Part shown: positions 25,621 to 35,239 of the stretch, in pieces
Layout: every line of letters starts with the position of its first letter
Numbering within the stretch: the stretch's first letter is position 1
Origin: Lewinellaceae bacterium
GTDB taxonomy: Bacteria > Bacteroidota > Bacteroidia > Chitinophagales > Saprospiraceae
Direction of reading: 5' to 3'
DNA length: 64,000 nucleotides
Assembly (NCBI GenBank): GCA_020636215.1
Contig: JACJYG010000005.1
Location: 310,001 to 374,000 of the forward strand
Translations under genes and position numbers: made by a program
The notes under the pieces: generated by a model
Databases searched by the model: none
The model's input: the letters and a program-made list of their open reading frames with translations, nothing else
What the model was told of the DNA's origin: nothing

Positions 25621-27990
25621 TCATCCTTTGGTAATTGCTTCGTCCAGGTTAAAAATAGTGTTGGCCAGCACGGCGTAGGCGGCCATTTCCGGGGCCGGCA
25701 GCAGTTCTTTTTGTGGATATTGGCCCACGGACAGAAAACGGCTGGCAGCTTCCGGTTCTGCTTTGAACCGGGCCAGTTCGTCATCGAAGTATCCGGCCAG
25801 GGCCTTGATCTCGCTTTCCTGCGGCTGGCGGGAGGTAGCCAGGCGGAACATAAAGGCGATGCGCTCCCGGGCATTGGCGCCGCCCTTTTCCACAGCCCGG
25901 TAGGCCAGTACCCGGCAAGCTTCCACGATCTGCGGGTCGTTGAGCAATACCAGGGCTTGCAGTGGCGTGCTGGTCTCCTGGCGTTTAACGGTACAGAAAT
26001 CACGGGTGGGCGCATCGAAGGCCATCATACTGGGTGGCGGAACGGTTCGCTTCCAGAAGGTGTACATACTTCTCCGGTATAGTTTGTCGCCTTCGTCCAT
26101 CACATAGGTAGAAGTGCTGCCGCCGCCGCCGCCGGTGGTTTCTTCCCACAGGCCCTGGGGCTGGTAGGGTTTAACACTGGGGCCTCCGACTTCCCGGTTG
26201 AGCAGGCCGCTGATGGCCAAAGCATGGTCACGGATCATCTCTGCGGTAAAGCGCAGGCGTGGGGCTCGCGACAGGAGGCGATTCTCCGGGTCGCGCTCCA
26301 TCATGCCGGGCCGCAGTTCGCAGGATTGTTGGTAGGTGGCCGACAGGGCAATATATTTCAACATGGCTTTGACATCCCAGCCATCTTCTTCCAATTTGAC
26401 GGCCAGCCAGTCCAGCAATTTAGGATGGGACGGTAAGGCGCCTTGATTGCCGAAGTCATAGGGCGTCGCAACGATGCCGGTTCCAAAAAGCTGTTGCCAG
26501 AAGCGGTTGACCGTTACCCGGGCCATCAATGGGTGCTCGGGGTTCAACAGCCATTCCGCCAGGCCGAGGCGGTTCGGAGGGAGCTTGGCGGGAAGCGCGC
26601 CCAGAGATTTGGGCGTGCCGGGGCTTACCGGCTTGTCCGGGTGGTCATATTGCCCCCGCTTGAGGATGTAGGCCTGTCGGGGCGTTTTCATTTCCTGCAT
26701 CACCATGAGGGGGATATCATCCAGGGTATCCGCATTGTTGATGAAGGTGAGCACCTGGCTGATCTCCTTTCTGCTGAGTTTAATGTAAGGCTCCGGAATG
26801 GCGCCGTAGGGCTCGATCAGGCCGTTTTCCGGTACGTTATTGAAGAAGCTGAACAATTGGTAGTATTCCTCCTGTTTGATGGGGTCGTATTTGTGGTCAT
26901 GGCAGCGGGCGCATTCCATGGTCAGGCCTAGAAAAGCCGTGCTAAAGGTCTGGGTGCGGTCTGCGACATACTCTACCCGATATTCTTCCGGGATGACCCC
27001 GCCCTCCTGGGTGATCTTATGGTTGCGGTTGAATGCCGTAGCGATAAGTTGCTCCCGGCTGGGGTTGGGCAACAAGTCGCCGGCCAGTTGCCACCGGATA
27101 AATTCATCGAAGGGCATATCCTGCCGGAAAGCGTGGATCACCCAGTCGCGCCAGGGCCACATCACGCGCTCGAGGTCATCCTGGTAGCCATGGGTATCGG
27201 CGTAGCGGGCCACGTCCATCCATTTGGCCGCCATGTGTTCGGCGTAGGCGTCGGAGGCGAGAAGGCGGTCAATAACTTTTTCGTAGGCATCCGGGGATTG
27301 ATCAGAGAGGTAGGCATCGATCTCCTCCAGGGTGGGCGGTAAGCCGGTCAGGTCGAATGTAAGCCGGCGGATGAGCTGTTCGCGGGGCGCCGGGCCATTA
27401 GGTGTCATCCCCTGCTGTTCCAGCCGAGCCAGAACAAAGCGGTCGATCTCATTGTGCACCCAGCTTTCGTTGCTGACTTTGGGTAAAGCTGGCTTTTTTG
27501 GAGGTAGGAACGACCAGTGCTCTTTCCAGGTGGCGCCCTGTTCAATCCACTTCTTCAGGATGGCTTTTTCGTAATCTTCCAGAGCCAGGTTGGACTCCGG
27601 GGGAGGCATCATGAAATTGGGGTCATCGGAATAAATGCGCTGGATAAGCGTGCTGTTGTCCGGATCATCCGGAATAATAGCGTGGCGGCCGCCAGCCTCG
27701 CCGAGGGCGGCAAAGGCGCCATCCCGGGTATCGAAACGCAGGCCTCCTTCCCGGGTGCGGTTGTCCGGGCCGTGGCATTTGAAACAACGGTCGGAAAGAA
27801 TGGGTTTGACGTGGAAGTTAAAGTCTACTTCTTCAGGTACGGCCTTCTGTCCGCCGGCGAATGCAGGCTCTTCTTCCGCATTGGCATTGTGGCATTGCGG
27901 AAGCAATATTGCAACAGAGCACAACGCTATTGCTGCGATTGCCATGGCCAGCCGGCCTTTGCTTACCTTACTGCTAATTGACGATTTCAT
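25621..27990 (-). CDS. DUF1549/DUF1553 protein with planctomycete cytochrome c domain
   Basis: A 789-residue exported protein. I chose the ATG at 27990 because it gives a signal sequence (MKSSISSKVSKGRLAMAIAA, hydrophobic run to about 32). A planctomycete-type cytochrome c domain follows with heme motif CFKCH (DRCFKCHGPDNRTREGGLRF). DUF1549 has a second CxxCH (CARCHDHKYDPI), and DUF1553 covers the C-terminal third (NPEHPLMARVTVNRFWQQLF, then STPLQALVLLNDP). It is first in a five-gene minus-strand unit. In planctomycetes such proteins are linked to polysaccharide or sulfated-sugar use, but no reaction is established. Confidence 0.9.
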   Translation of the reverse strand: MKSSISSKVSKGRLAMAIAAIALCSVAILLPQCHNANAEEEPAFAGGQKAVPEEVDFNFHVKPILSDRCFKCHGPDNRTREGGLRFDTRDGAFAALGEAGGRHAIIPDDPDNSTLIQRIYSDDPNFMMPPPESNLALEDYEKAILKKWIEQGATWKEHWSFLPPKKPALPKVSNESWVHNEIDRFVLARLEQQGMTPNGPAPREQLIRRLTFDLTGLPPTLEEIDAYLSDQSPDAYEKVIDRLLASDAYAEHMAAKWMDVARYADTHGYQDDLERVMWPWRDWVIHAFRQDMPFDEFIRWQLAGDLLPNPSREQLIATAFNRNHKITQEGGVIPEEYRVEYVADRTQTFSTAFLGLTMECARCHDHKYDPIKQEEYYQLFSFFNNVPENGLIEPYGAIPEPYIKLSRKEISQVLTFINNADTLDDIPLMVMQEMKTPRQAYILKRGQYDHPDKPVSPGTPKSLGALPAKLPPNRLGLAEWLLNPEHPLMARVTVNRFWQQLFGTGIVATPYDFGNQGALPSHPKLLDWLAVKLEEDGWDVKAMLKYIALSATYQQSCELRPGMMERDPENRLLSRAPRLRFTAEMIRDHALAISGLLNREVGGPSVKPYQPQGLWEETTGGGGGSTSTYVMDEGDKLYRRSMYTFWKRTVPPPSMMAFDAPTRDFCTVKRQETSTPLQALVLLNDPQIVEACRVLAYRAVEKGGANARERIAFMFRLATSRQPQESEIKALAGYFDDELARFKAEPEAASRFLSVGQYPQKELLPAPEMAAYAVLANTIFNLDEAITKG

Positions 27991-28106
27991 ACATTTTTTT
28001 TTTGGTAGCCAGCTATTCAATGTTTCAAACGTTCTTATTTTGAATCCGGATTTTTTGATTGCTGATCCCAACCCCAAGACTGTCCAAAGTTCAACTACCC
28101 AAACTT

Positions 28107-29714
28107 ATGTACCAATACCTTCCCTTTATCGAGCTTCCCAAGGAATTGAATAGTTCCTGGGAGGGATGGGATGCAATTCACCAGGAGCTTCAGGAAGTCG
28201 CCGGCCAAGTTGCCGGGCCTAAAGTGGTTATCGCCGTGGAGTGTTACCATGGCACCCTGGATGAAGCCAACTTTCAGGAGCTCAAAAAGCGCCTGCAGCC
28301 CAACGCCAGTTGCAAGACTTCGCACCTCTTCCAGGAAAGTGAAGTGCTGCGGGAACTCATTCGCCGCCGCATGGCCGATAAAGGCCGCCCCGGCAAATTC
28401 ACCGGACTTTCAATCAGCGATTACTTCGATCCCCAGAAGCTGCTTGGCATTCAGCACAGCATCAATTCGATCGAAGAAGGTGTTGTGCTCATCTATGGCG
28501 CCGGCGCCAGCCTGGTCTGGACGCCCGATATACTCATTTACGCTGATATGTCCCACTGGGAAGTCCAGCAACGCATGCGCCGAGGGGATATCGGCAACAT
28601 CGGGTTGAACAATGTCAAAGCGCCATTTGAACAAAAATACGAGATCGCTTTTTTCAACGACTGGCAGGCCTGCAATCAACTGAAGCGGGAACTCATCGGC
28701 TCCTGTGATTACTTCCTCGAAACCAATAACTGGGCAAAACCCAAACTGGCTTCCGGGGCAATCGTGCGCCGCGGCCTGGAACAGGCGACCCGTCAACCCA
28801 TCAAAATGGCGCCATTCTTTGATCCCGAATTGTGGGATCATCTTCCCCCCCACAATGGCCATTCGAAAAAAAGCCCTCCTTTGGAGTGGTGGTTCAGTTG
28901 CGTACCCGAGGAAGACAACCTGCTCTTCCGCTTCGGAACCATGCTCTTCGAAGCACCTTTGCTCAATCTCGTATTCTACAAGCCCGAAAGTTTTCTGGGC
29001 ATGGAAGTAGTCCGCAAATTCGGTGCTTATCTTCCTGTTCGCTTCAACTTTATTGATACCACCGAGAGCCAGGATACAGCATTTCAACTCAACCCCATCA
29101 CTCAGGAAATCGTGGATAGCCTTGGCTGCCGCTATCGGCAAGCCACCGGCTACTACCTGCTTCAGGCGCAACCCGGCGCTAAACTGGAGCTGGCCGACCC
29201 GGAGCAACATCCTCAAACTTTAAAAGTCAAAGAACTTGGGCTTCAACAGCACGACTTCGTGCAAATCCCTCCCGGTATTCCCTACCGGGCCGGAAAAAAA
29301 CTGACAGCTGTGCAAATCAATACTGCGCCGCAAATTTTTTCGGTCAAACTTCCTCCGGCTCCTGCTGAAGAACGGCTAGCGAACACCTTTCCGGAGATCG
29401 TCCACCATCCCCTTACGCCTACGGATCCTTTTTTCCTCCAGGAGGAAGTGCTTAGTAATGATGTTATTCTGCTTACCCGCAATTGGTTTTCGCAGGTTAC
29501 CAGTTTCCATACCAATGGAGCGATCAATATCCTGCTGTTGGTGGCCGGCCAGGCTGCCGTGGTTGAAAGCCCCTCCGGGTTCTTTCAGCCCTTCCTGGCC
29601 CGTTACGGCGAAACCGTTATCATTCCGGCACAGGTAGGCGCTTACCGGCTCCGCCCCCTGGATAAGAAGCCCCCAATGCACGCACTACTTCGGGCCACCG
29701 TTGTGCCGAGGTAG
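28107..29714 (+). CDS. Class I mannose-6-phosphate isomerase-like protein
   Basis: A 535-residue protein. The ATG at 28107 (MYQYLPFIELPKEL) was preferred to the open frame from 28059. The N-terminal 190 residues look like a nucleotide- or sugar-binding domain without a recognisable P-loop (VVIAVECYHGTLDEAN, VVLIYGAGASLVWTPDILIY). The rest resembles the cupin-type phosphomannose isomerase seen in Bacteroidota (LEWWFSCVPEEDNLLFRFGT, HDFVQIPPGIPYRAGK, INILLLVAGQAAVV near the end). The gene faces the GH130 gene across a convergent junction, so it belongs to the mannoside locus. A role in converting mannose phosphate fits but is inferred; the metal ligands are not all assignable by eye. Confidence 0.6.
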   Translation: MYQYLPFIELPKELNSSWEGWDAIHQELQEVAGQVAGPKVVIAVECYHGTLDEANFQELKKRLQPNASCKTSHLFQESEVLRELIRRRMADKGRPGKFTGLSISDYFDPQKLLGIQHSINSIEEGVVLIYGAGASLVWTPDILIYADMSHWEVQQRMRRGDIGNIGLNNVKAPFEQKYEIAFFNDWQACNQLKRELIGSCDYFLETNNWAKPKLASGAIVRRGLEQATRQPIKMAPFFDPELWDHLPPHNGHSKKSPPLEWWFSCVPEEDNLLFRFGTMLFEAPLLNLVFYKPESFLGMEVVRKFGAYLPVRFNFIDTTESQDTAFQLNPITQEIVDSLGCRYRQATGYYLLQAQPGAKLELADPEQHPQTLKVKELGLQQHDFVQIPPGIPYRAGKKLTAVQINTAPQIFSVKLPPAPAEERLANTFPEIVHHPLTPTDPFFLQEEVLSNDVILLTRNWFSQVTSFHTNGAINILLLVAGQAAVVESPSGFFQPFLARYGETVIIPAQVGAYRLRPLDKKPPMHALLRATVVPR

Positions 29715-29778
29715 GGCATTGTTTTGGGGGGTATGGTTTCTGAGGTTAAAGAGTTATCCAGGAGCCAGCCCGTGCTCT

Positions 29779-29812
29779 CCCGACAACTGTTGGGATCAGC
29801 CGGGTAAAAAAC
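29779..29812. repeat. Dispersed 34-bp palindromic repeat, copy 2
   Basis: The sequence begins CCCGACAACTGTTGGGATCA and matches 17831-17864 with three changes that largely keep the palindromic arms. The GH130 stop codon (29796-29798 on the minus strand) falls inside it, so the last residues FLPG are encoded by the repeat. It may serve as the 3' hairpin for the convergent genes. Confidence 0.6.
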
Positions 29813-31004
29813 CCGAAACCCGAAACTTTTCCACCACCGGCATATTCCCTTCGATAAGGGCCTTTCGTTGCTCGACACAGGCAAAGGTTCGCCCGGCGTC
29901 CTGGGGCGTATTCAACGTATAATCCAGTAATTTTTCCATAGTAGTCGTAGCAACGTGCATGCGCGTATCGGATGAAGCGTAATAAATAAATACGTCTCCG
30001 TTCTCGCGGGCGACCCAACCATTGCAGAACACGACATTGGAAACATCTCCAACCCGCTCGATGCCATGAGGGGCGATGAAATGGCCGCCCGGCTGGTGGG
30101 TAATGCGCCAGGGTTCATGCAGGTCGCAAAGGAAGCAATATAATACATAGCGCAGGCCGGCGGCGGTCCGGCGGACCCCATGCGCCAAATGCAGCCACCC
30201 GTATTCCGTTTTCAGCGGGGCCGGCCCCATGCCGTTTTTCACTTCCTTGACCGTATGGTATTGTTTGGAATCGATGATCCTTTCCTCGTCTATTCGGGCG
30301 TTTTCGATATCCGGGCAAAGGCCCCAGCCAATGCCGCCACCGCCGCCTGTGTTGATGAAACCATCCATGGGCCGGGTATAAAAGGCGTATTGGCCGTCCA
30401 CAAATTCCGGGTGTAACACGCAGTTGCGCTGCTGGGGGGAATGGCTGACGAGGTCGGGCAGTCGCTCCCAGTTTATGAGGTCTTTGGTGCGTGCGATACC
30501 ATTCTGTGCAATTGCCGCCGAAGTGTCGTGGGGTTGGCTCTCGTCCTTGCGTTCTGTGCAAAAAGTTCCGTATATCCAGCCATCTTCATGTTGTACTACA
30601 CGGAGGTCGTAGACATTCATATCCGGATCGGTGGTTTCCGGCATGGTAATAGGATAGTCCCGGAAGCGGAAATTGTCAATCCCATTATCACTTTCCGCTA
30701 CGGCAAAGAAGGACTTTACATCATGGCTTTCAATGCGGGGTATCAACACGATTTTGCCGTTCCATTCTATTGCCCCTGCATTGAAGACGGTATTGATGCC
30801 CAACCTTTCCAGCAGATGGGGGTTCGTTCCATAGTTCAGGTCGAAACGCCAGAATATGGGGGTGTGTTCCCAGGTCAGTATCGGATGCTGATAGCGGTGA
30901 TAGATCCCGTTACTGGATTCCAGGCGAATGTTGCGGCGGGTTAAAAAGGCCTCCTGCCTTTCCAGCAGATGGCGTACTTCCTGTTCGAAAGTTATCCTGT
31001 CCAT
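29796..31004 (-). CDS. mgp: GH130 4-O-beta-D-mannosyl-D-glucose phosphorylase
   Basis: A 402-residue phosphorylase that converts beta-1,4-mannosyl-glucose and phosphate to mannose-1-phosphate and glucose in the cytoplasm. The start at 31004 (MDRITFEQEVRHLLERQEAF) matches the family; the open frame upstream to 31109 is repeat DNA. It resembles the characterised Bacteroides enzyme of subfamily GH130_1: HTPIFWRFDLNYGTNPHLLE, FFAVAESDNGIDNFRFRDYP, the proton-donor Asp in NVYDLRV, FINTGGGGGIGWGL, and DVSNVVFCNGW. A mannobiose 2-epimerase, the usual partner, is not in the window. The last few residues come from a dispersed repeat. The specificity call is strong by similarity. Confidence 0.88.
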   Translation of the reverse strand: MDRITFEQEVRHLLERQEAFLTRRNIRLESSNGIYHRYQHPILTWEHTPIFWRFDLNYGTNPHLLERLGINTVFNAGAIEWNGKIVLIPRIESHDVKSFFAVAESDNGIDNFRFRDYPITMPETTDPDMNVYDLRVVQHEDGWIYGTFCTERKDESQPHDTSAAIAQNGIARTKDLINWERLPDLVSHSPQQRNCVLHPEFVDGQYAFYTRPMDGFINTGGGGGIGWGLCPDIENARIDEERIIDSKQYHTVKEVKNGMGPAPLKTEYGWLHLAHGVRRTAAGLRYVLYCFLCDLHEPWRITHQPGGHFIAPHGIERVGDVSNVVFCNGWVARENGDVFIYYASSDTRMHVATTTMEKLLDYTLNTPQDAGRTFACVEQRKALIEGNMPVVEKFRVSGFLPG

Positions 31005-31078
31005 GTTGTTGAGTCTTTTGCTTGTTCTGCTATGTTTTTGGGTGTTCGGGCCCCGTCCCTGCGAGCCGGGTAAAGTTT

Positions 31079-31138
31079 GAGTGTTTGAGTGTTCGGGTAC
31101 CTCAAACACTCACTCCTCAAACACTCACTCCTCAAACA
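31079..31138. repeat. Hairpin and CTCAAACACTCA tandem units at the GH92 3' end
   Basis: GAGTGTTTGAG (31079-31089) pairs perfectly with CTCAAACACTC (31101-31111) across an 11-nt loop. CACTCCTCAAA units follow and run into the GH92 stop at 31125. The same units are found before the second GH92 gene's 3' end at 41114-41146. The hairpin probably ends transcription of the GH92 gene (inference). Confidence 0.6.
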
Positions 31139-33374
31139 TCCCTTGTTCCCACAAAGCCTTATTCGGCTCCGGCCCCATTACCAGTTCCAGCTTGGCGCCT
31201 TCCATCAATTGGGCATGAGTGAGATAGGGATGGCCCAATGGCTGGCCGTTGAGGGTAGCAGATTGAATAAAGGGCTGGCCGTAGTTCTTGGCGGTTAGTT
31301 CGAATGCTTTGTCGCCGCCAACGGGAATCCTGACTTTTTCAAACATTGGACTCCCCAATACATAGATACCGGAAGCCGGGTTGACCGGATAGAAGCCCAT
31401 AGCACTGAAGACATACCAGGCAGACATCTGGCCGCAGTCCTCATTGCCGCAAAGGCCGTTGGCTTGAGCATTGTATTGGGTTTCCAGAATGTTCCGGACG
31501 CGTTCCTCCGTCTTCCAGTGAGCGCCGGCGTAGGCATACAGATAGGCAATATGGTGGCTGGGTTCGTTGCCATGTGCATACTGCCCGATCAGGCCGGAAA
31601 TGTCGGCTGAAGCGTTTTCACCGGTAATCTCGGAACTAACGGTAAACAGCGAATCGAGTTTGGTGATGAAGGGGGCGTTCCCTCCGTGCAGTTCGATCAG
31701 CCCTTTTACATCCTGGGGAACAAACCAGCTGTGCTGCCAGGCATTGCCTTCGGTATATTCTGCTACATCAAAGTTGTGGTCTGAGAATTGGGGATCGAAG
31801 GGGGCTTTCCATTCGCCATTGCTCAATTTGGCGCGCATAAAGCCTGTGGAGGGGTCGTACAGCTGCTGGTAGCTCTGGGCCCGCTTCATAAAGGTATCGT
31901 AGTCCTCGGTTTTACCAAGGGCCTTGGCCATCTGGGCAATGCACCAGTCATCAAAGGCATATTCCAGTGTTTTGGTGACCGATTGGCCATCTTTATCATA
32001 GGGAATGTAACCGTATTCGCGATAGAAATTCGTGCCCCGGATATCCTGCATGGCGCTGGCCTTCATAGCCTCGAAAGCTAGTTCAGCGTCATAATCGCGG
32101 TAGCCTTTGAGGTAGGCATCGGCAATGACAGGAATGGCGTGGTAACCGGTCATGGTGTTGGTCTCGTTGCCCAGAAGCGACCACACCGGGAGCAGGCCGT
32201 ACTCTTCATAGTGGGCCAGCATTGAACGGACAAAATCATTGACCTTATCGGGTTGCGTGATGGTATACAGCGGATTGGCCGCCCGGAACGTATCCCAGAG
32301 GGAGAAAATATCGTAGCGGTTATATCCATTTGCTTTGTGGATGTTCCCGTCGCAGGCTTTATAGTTGCCGTTGGGGTCGGAGTAAACGACTGGCGCCAGG
32401 CAGGTTCGGTAGAGGGCGGTGTAGAAAATCTTCTTCAGGGTTTCGTCCTGGGTTTGGACTTGAACTTTAGCTAATTCCTGTTGCCAGCTTTCCTGAGCAT
32501 CGGCCTTCACCAGGTCGAAATCTTTATCGGCAACAGTGGCGAGCGCGGCGCGGGCGCCCTGTTCATCGGCGGAAGAGATTCCGGTTTTGACGATCAGTTC
32601 GGTGGTTTCTGGTGGGAAAAGGAAAAGCATTCGCAGCTTTTTTCCTCGAACTGTGGTTTCGGTCAGTAGCACGGTGGAATCAGCAACGGTGATGCCGGTA
32701 GCGGGTACGGAAAAATCAAAGGCGAAGTGCACCCTTTGATCTTTGGCCCAACCGGTGGAGTAGCGGTAGCCGGTGAAGCTTTTGCCTTTTTCCTGCATGT
32801 GAATGCTGGTTTCCACCGGGGCATCCCAGTTGATGGCAAATCCCAGGTCGAGTAATACGAATTTCTGCCCTCCTTCCGGGAAGGTATAGCGTTGCACGCC
32901 GGCATGGGAAGCGGCGGTGAGCTCTACCTTTACACCATTATCCAGTTGAACGGAGTAATATCCAGGCTCGGCGCTTTCGTTCGCATGCTGAAAACGGGCG
33001 GCATAGGCAGCTGTTTTGGGATCTTCCGGCTGTGTGTTAAAATCAACAGTGGCAATTGCGGGCATCATGGAAATATCGCAGAGGTCGCCGATGCCCGTAC
33101 CACTGAGGTGGGTATGGCTAAACCCAACGATAACATTATCGGCGTAATTGTAGCCGGCACACCAGTCCCAGCCTTGGGTGCCGTTGTCTGGGCTGAGTTG
33201 CACGGCGCCGAAAGGAACGGAAGCGCCGGGATAAACATGGCCATGGTCAGCGGTGCCGATGAAGGGATCGACATATTGAAGGAGGTCGTCGGCTGCTTCT
33301 TCTGTCTGTGGCTGGCAGGCCAGTAGGCATACCATTAAGGGGAGTAGGATGGTGGTGATAGGTAATAGCCTCAT
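31125..33374 (-). CDS. GH92 family alpha-mannosidase, lipoprotein
   Basis: A 749-residue calcium-dependent exo-alpha-mannosidase. I chose Met at 33374 because it starts a lipoprotein signal (MRLLPITTILLPLMVCLLAC). GH92 features are present: VDPFIGTADHGHVYPGASVP, GFSHTHLSGTGIGD, SLWDTFRAANPLYT, LLGNETNTMTGYHAIPVIAD (conserved acidic residue and GYHA motif), LEYAFDDWCIAQMAKALGK, GLCGNEDCGQMSAWYVFSAM. The lipobox places it on the periplasmic or outer surface. It lies downstream of SusD in the same direction, separated by a strong terminator. Its GYHA motif is of the common alpha-1,2-type form; linkage preference is inference. Confidence 0.93.
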   Translation of the reverse strand: MRLLPITTILLPLMVCLLACQPQTEEAADDLLQYVDPFIGTADHGHVYPGASVPFGAVQLSPDNGTQGWDWCAGYNYADNVIVGFSHTHLSGTGIGDLCDISMMPAIATVDFNTQPEDPKTAAYAARFQHANESAEPGYYSVQLDNGVKVELTAASHAGVQRYTFPEGGQKFVLLDLGFAINWDAPVETSIHMQEKGKSFTGYRYSTGWAKDQRVHFAFDFSVPATGITVADSTVLLTETTVRGKKLRMLFLFPPETTELIVKTGISSADEQGARAALATVADKDFDLVKADAQESWQQELAKVQVQTQDETLKKIFYTALYRTCLAPVVYSDPNGNYKACDGNIHKANGYNRYDIFSLWDTFRAANPLYTITQPDKVNDFVRSMLAHYEEYGLLPVWSLLGNETNTMTGYHAIPVIADAYLKGYRDYDAELAFEAMKASAMQDIRGTNFYREYGYIPYDKDGQSVTKTLEYAFDDWCIAQMAKALGKTEDYDTFMKRAQSYQQLYDPSTGFMRAKLSNGEWKAPFDPQFSDHNFDVAEYTEGNAWQHSWFVPQDVKGLIELHGGNAPFITKLDSLFTVSSEITGENASADISGLIGQYAHGNEPSHHIAYLYAYAGAHWKTEERVRNILETQYNAQANGLCGNEDCGQMSAWYVFSAMGFYPVNPASGIYVLGSPMFEKVRIPVGGDKAFELTAKNYGQPFIQSATLNGQPLGHPYLTHAQLMEGAKLELVMGPEPNKALWEQGMFEE

Positions 33375-33544
33375 AGGTGCGGGAAATGATTGAGTTTGAT
33401 GATATAGGGCTTTCATCCGGCTTGTCGGGAGCTGATCCTGTTGCTGCCTGCGGCAGGCAAGGATACTTCATTTGAAACCGTTCGAGCTCAAATGGATACG
33501 GCCATTTGATACTGTTGATGCCAGATATTATTGATGGGGAATCC

Positions 33545-33609
33545 CAGCATCCATAGCATCCATAGTATCCATAGTATCTACAGTATCTACAGTATCTATA
33601 GTATCCATA
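33545..33609. repeat. 9-bp minisatellite
   Basis: About seven tandem units of the form AGTATCCAT or AGTATCTAC fill this stretch between the SusD terminator and the GH92 gene. Because nine is a multiple of three, a spurious Ser-Ile-His/Tyr open frame runs through it. It is noncoding. Confidence 0.75.
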
Positions 33610-33621
33610 TGGGCGAAACAA

Positions 33622-33653
33622 GGACGCCCCAAATGATGTGTTTTGGGGCGTCC
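33622..33653 (-). terminator. Rho-independent terminator after susCD
   Basis: GGACGCCCCAAA (33622-33633) and TTTGGGGCGTCC (33642-33653) form a perfect 12-bp stem with an 8-nt loop. Read on the minus strand, the stem lies 33 nt past the SusD stop and is followed by TTGTTT. This should separate the susC-susD transcript from the GH92 gene. Confidence 0.8.
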
Positions 33654-33686
33654 CGCTGGAGTGTAAAAAATATTACTTTAAGAGCA

Positions 33687-35207
33687 CTACTGCTTATCCC
33701 ACCACACCGGCACTTTCAGCATCTGGCCGAAGTCGGTCGGCATGCCCTGGCGCTGCAGCGCTGCGTCGAGATTAGCCGGGTTGCTGGCACGTTCGCCTTC
33801 GAAGTAAGCCAGGCGGCGTGGAATAGTGCCGCCCGTCACGTTGCCCGGATAGTCAACTGGCGTGAGGGCCGGGAAGCCGGTGCGGCGCCAGTTGGAGTAA
33901 GCTTCGTATTCATTCAGGAAGTTGGCAGCCCAGTGCTGTGCACCGATCATAGCCAAGGTGCCATCGAAGGGATGAGCGGCCAGATATGCGTCGATATCGG
34001 CATCGGCAACGACTGCACTTCCATCAAATAAGTCGCCATATTGCTTCATGGCGGCGCGAACGCCGGCATTGTAGTGCGTGGCAGCATCGCCGCCCCAGTT
34101 ACGGACAGCAGCTTCAGCCAACAGCAATTCAACTTCTGAGTAGAACATGAAGATCATCGGAGAAGCGGTGGTAACCAGGCTACGGTTGACAGCGCTCCAC
34201 TGGCCCTGGTCTACATCATCGCTTGGGTTGAGGCCCAGGAAATCCTTGATGGTGGTGGCGTCATAGCCATTGGGCAAGCCCTTGGGGGCGGTTCCATTGG
34301 GTACGTAGCTGATCGCGTTCAGGCGAGGGTCGTTGTTGGCTACCATCCAGTCGATGAACATCTTGCTCATTTTCTGGTTGTCGTCCGCCAGCCATACTTC
34401 GCCGATGCCGTTGCGGTTGATGCCTTCCGGCCCATCGGTGTGCTCTATTTTGGCCGTATCGTCCTGGCTGGTCATAACACCACCGGCGATGGCCTTTTTA
34501 ACCCATGCTTCGGCAGCCGCCGGGTCCACCTTCGTCAGGCGCATGCCCAGGCGCAACATCAGGGAGTAGCCGAATTTTTCCCACTGTGCGATATCACCGC
34601 CGTAGAAGAAGTCGGCAGCGCCGTAGGTCGGCTGGCCGGCGTCAAACTGGGCGCAGGCCTCTTCCAGTTCCTTCAGCATATCGAAGTAAATATCCGACTG
34701 CGCGTCGTACTTCGGGAAGTCGATGCCTTCCAGGAAACCTTTGCCGGCTTCGGAGTAGGGGATGTCGCCGTACAGGTCGGTAATGCGTTGGAACATGAGC
34801 ACTCTCAGGATGCGTGCGGCGGCCAGCTTGTTAGCTACCTGTTCTCCTTCCGCCAGTTTTTTCTCCAGGGTGTTGATCAGGTCAACGGCCTGCAGTACTT
34901 GCTGCTGGTAGCAACGTTCCATCAGCGCGCCGGAGTACTGGGAATTGTAGAGGTACTTGTCGCCCGACCAGTAAGTGGGCAGGGCAGCCAGGTGCTGGAT
35001 CATGGTGGAAGAATAGATCAACACGGCCCGCCAGTTCTCGTAGCGCTCACCGGAAATCCGGAGTTGCAGGAAAGAGAACTGGAAGTCGGGGTTGATCTCA
35101 TTAGCCGCCAGCGGGTCGATGTTGGTGTCACCGAAGTCGCTGCAGGATTGCAGGGCGAAGGTGAGCACCACCATTGAAAGGATGAGTCTTTTAAATATGT
35201 TTTTCAT
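33687..35207 (-). CDS. SusD/RagB-like outer-membrane lipoprotein
   Basis: A 506-residue glycan-binding lipoprotein that caps the SusC channel at the cell surface. The signal ends in a lipobox (VVLTFALQSC, Cys near 22). SusD-type helices follow (MERCYQQQVLQAVDLI, AAARILRVLMFQRITDLYGD, IPYSEAGKGFLEGIDFPKYD, FGYSLMLRLGMRLTKVDP), and the C-terminal part has NEYEAYSNWRRTGFPALTPV. It belongs to the second SusD-like group by overall pattern. It follows susC after 121 bp containing a hairpin and is followed by a clear terminator. The substrate is probably a mannoside given the neighbours (inference). Confidence 0.92.
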   Translation of the reverse strand: MKNIFKRLILSMVVLTFALQSCSDFGDTNIDPLAANEINPDFQFSFLQLRISGERYENWRAVLIYSSTMIQHLAALPTYWSGDKYLYNSQYSGALMERCYQQQVLQAVDLINTLEKKLAEGEQVANKLAAARILRVLMFQRITDLYGDIPYSEAGKGFLEGIDFPKYDAQSDIYFDMLKELEEACAQFDAGQPTYGAADFFYGGDIAQWEKFGYSLMLRLGMRLTKVDPAAAEAWVKKAIAGGVMTSQDDTAKIEHTDGPEGINRNGIGEVWLADDNQKMSKMFIDWMVANNDPRLNAISYVPNGTAPKGLPNGYDATTIKDFLGLNPSDDVDQGQWSAVNRSLVTTASPMIFMFYSEVELLLAEAAVRNWGGDAATHYNAGVRAAMKQYGDLFDGSAVVADADIDAYLAAHPFDGTLAMIGAQHWAANFLNEYEAYSNWRRTGFPALTPVDYPGNVTGGTIPRRLAYFEGERASNPANLDAALQRQGMPTDFGQMLKVPVWWDKQ

Positions 35208-35239
35208 TGTCAGTTGTCTGTTTTGAAAATATGGTATTA

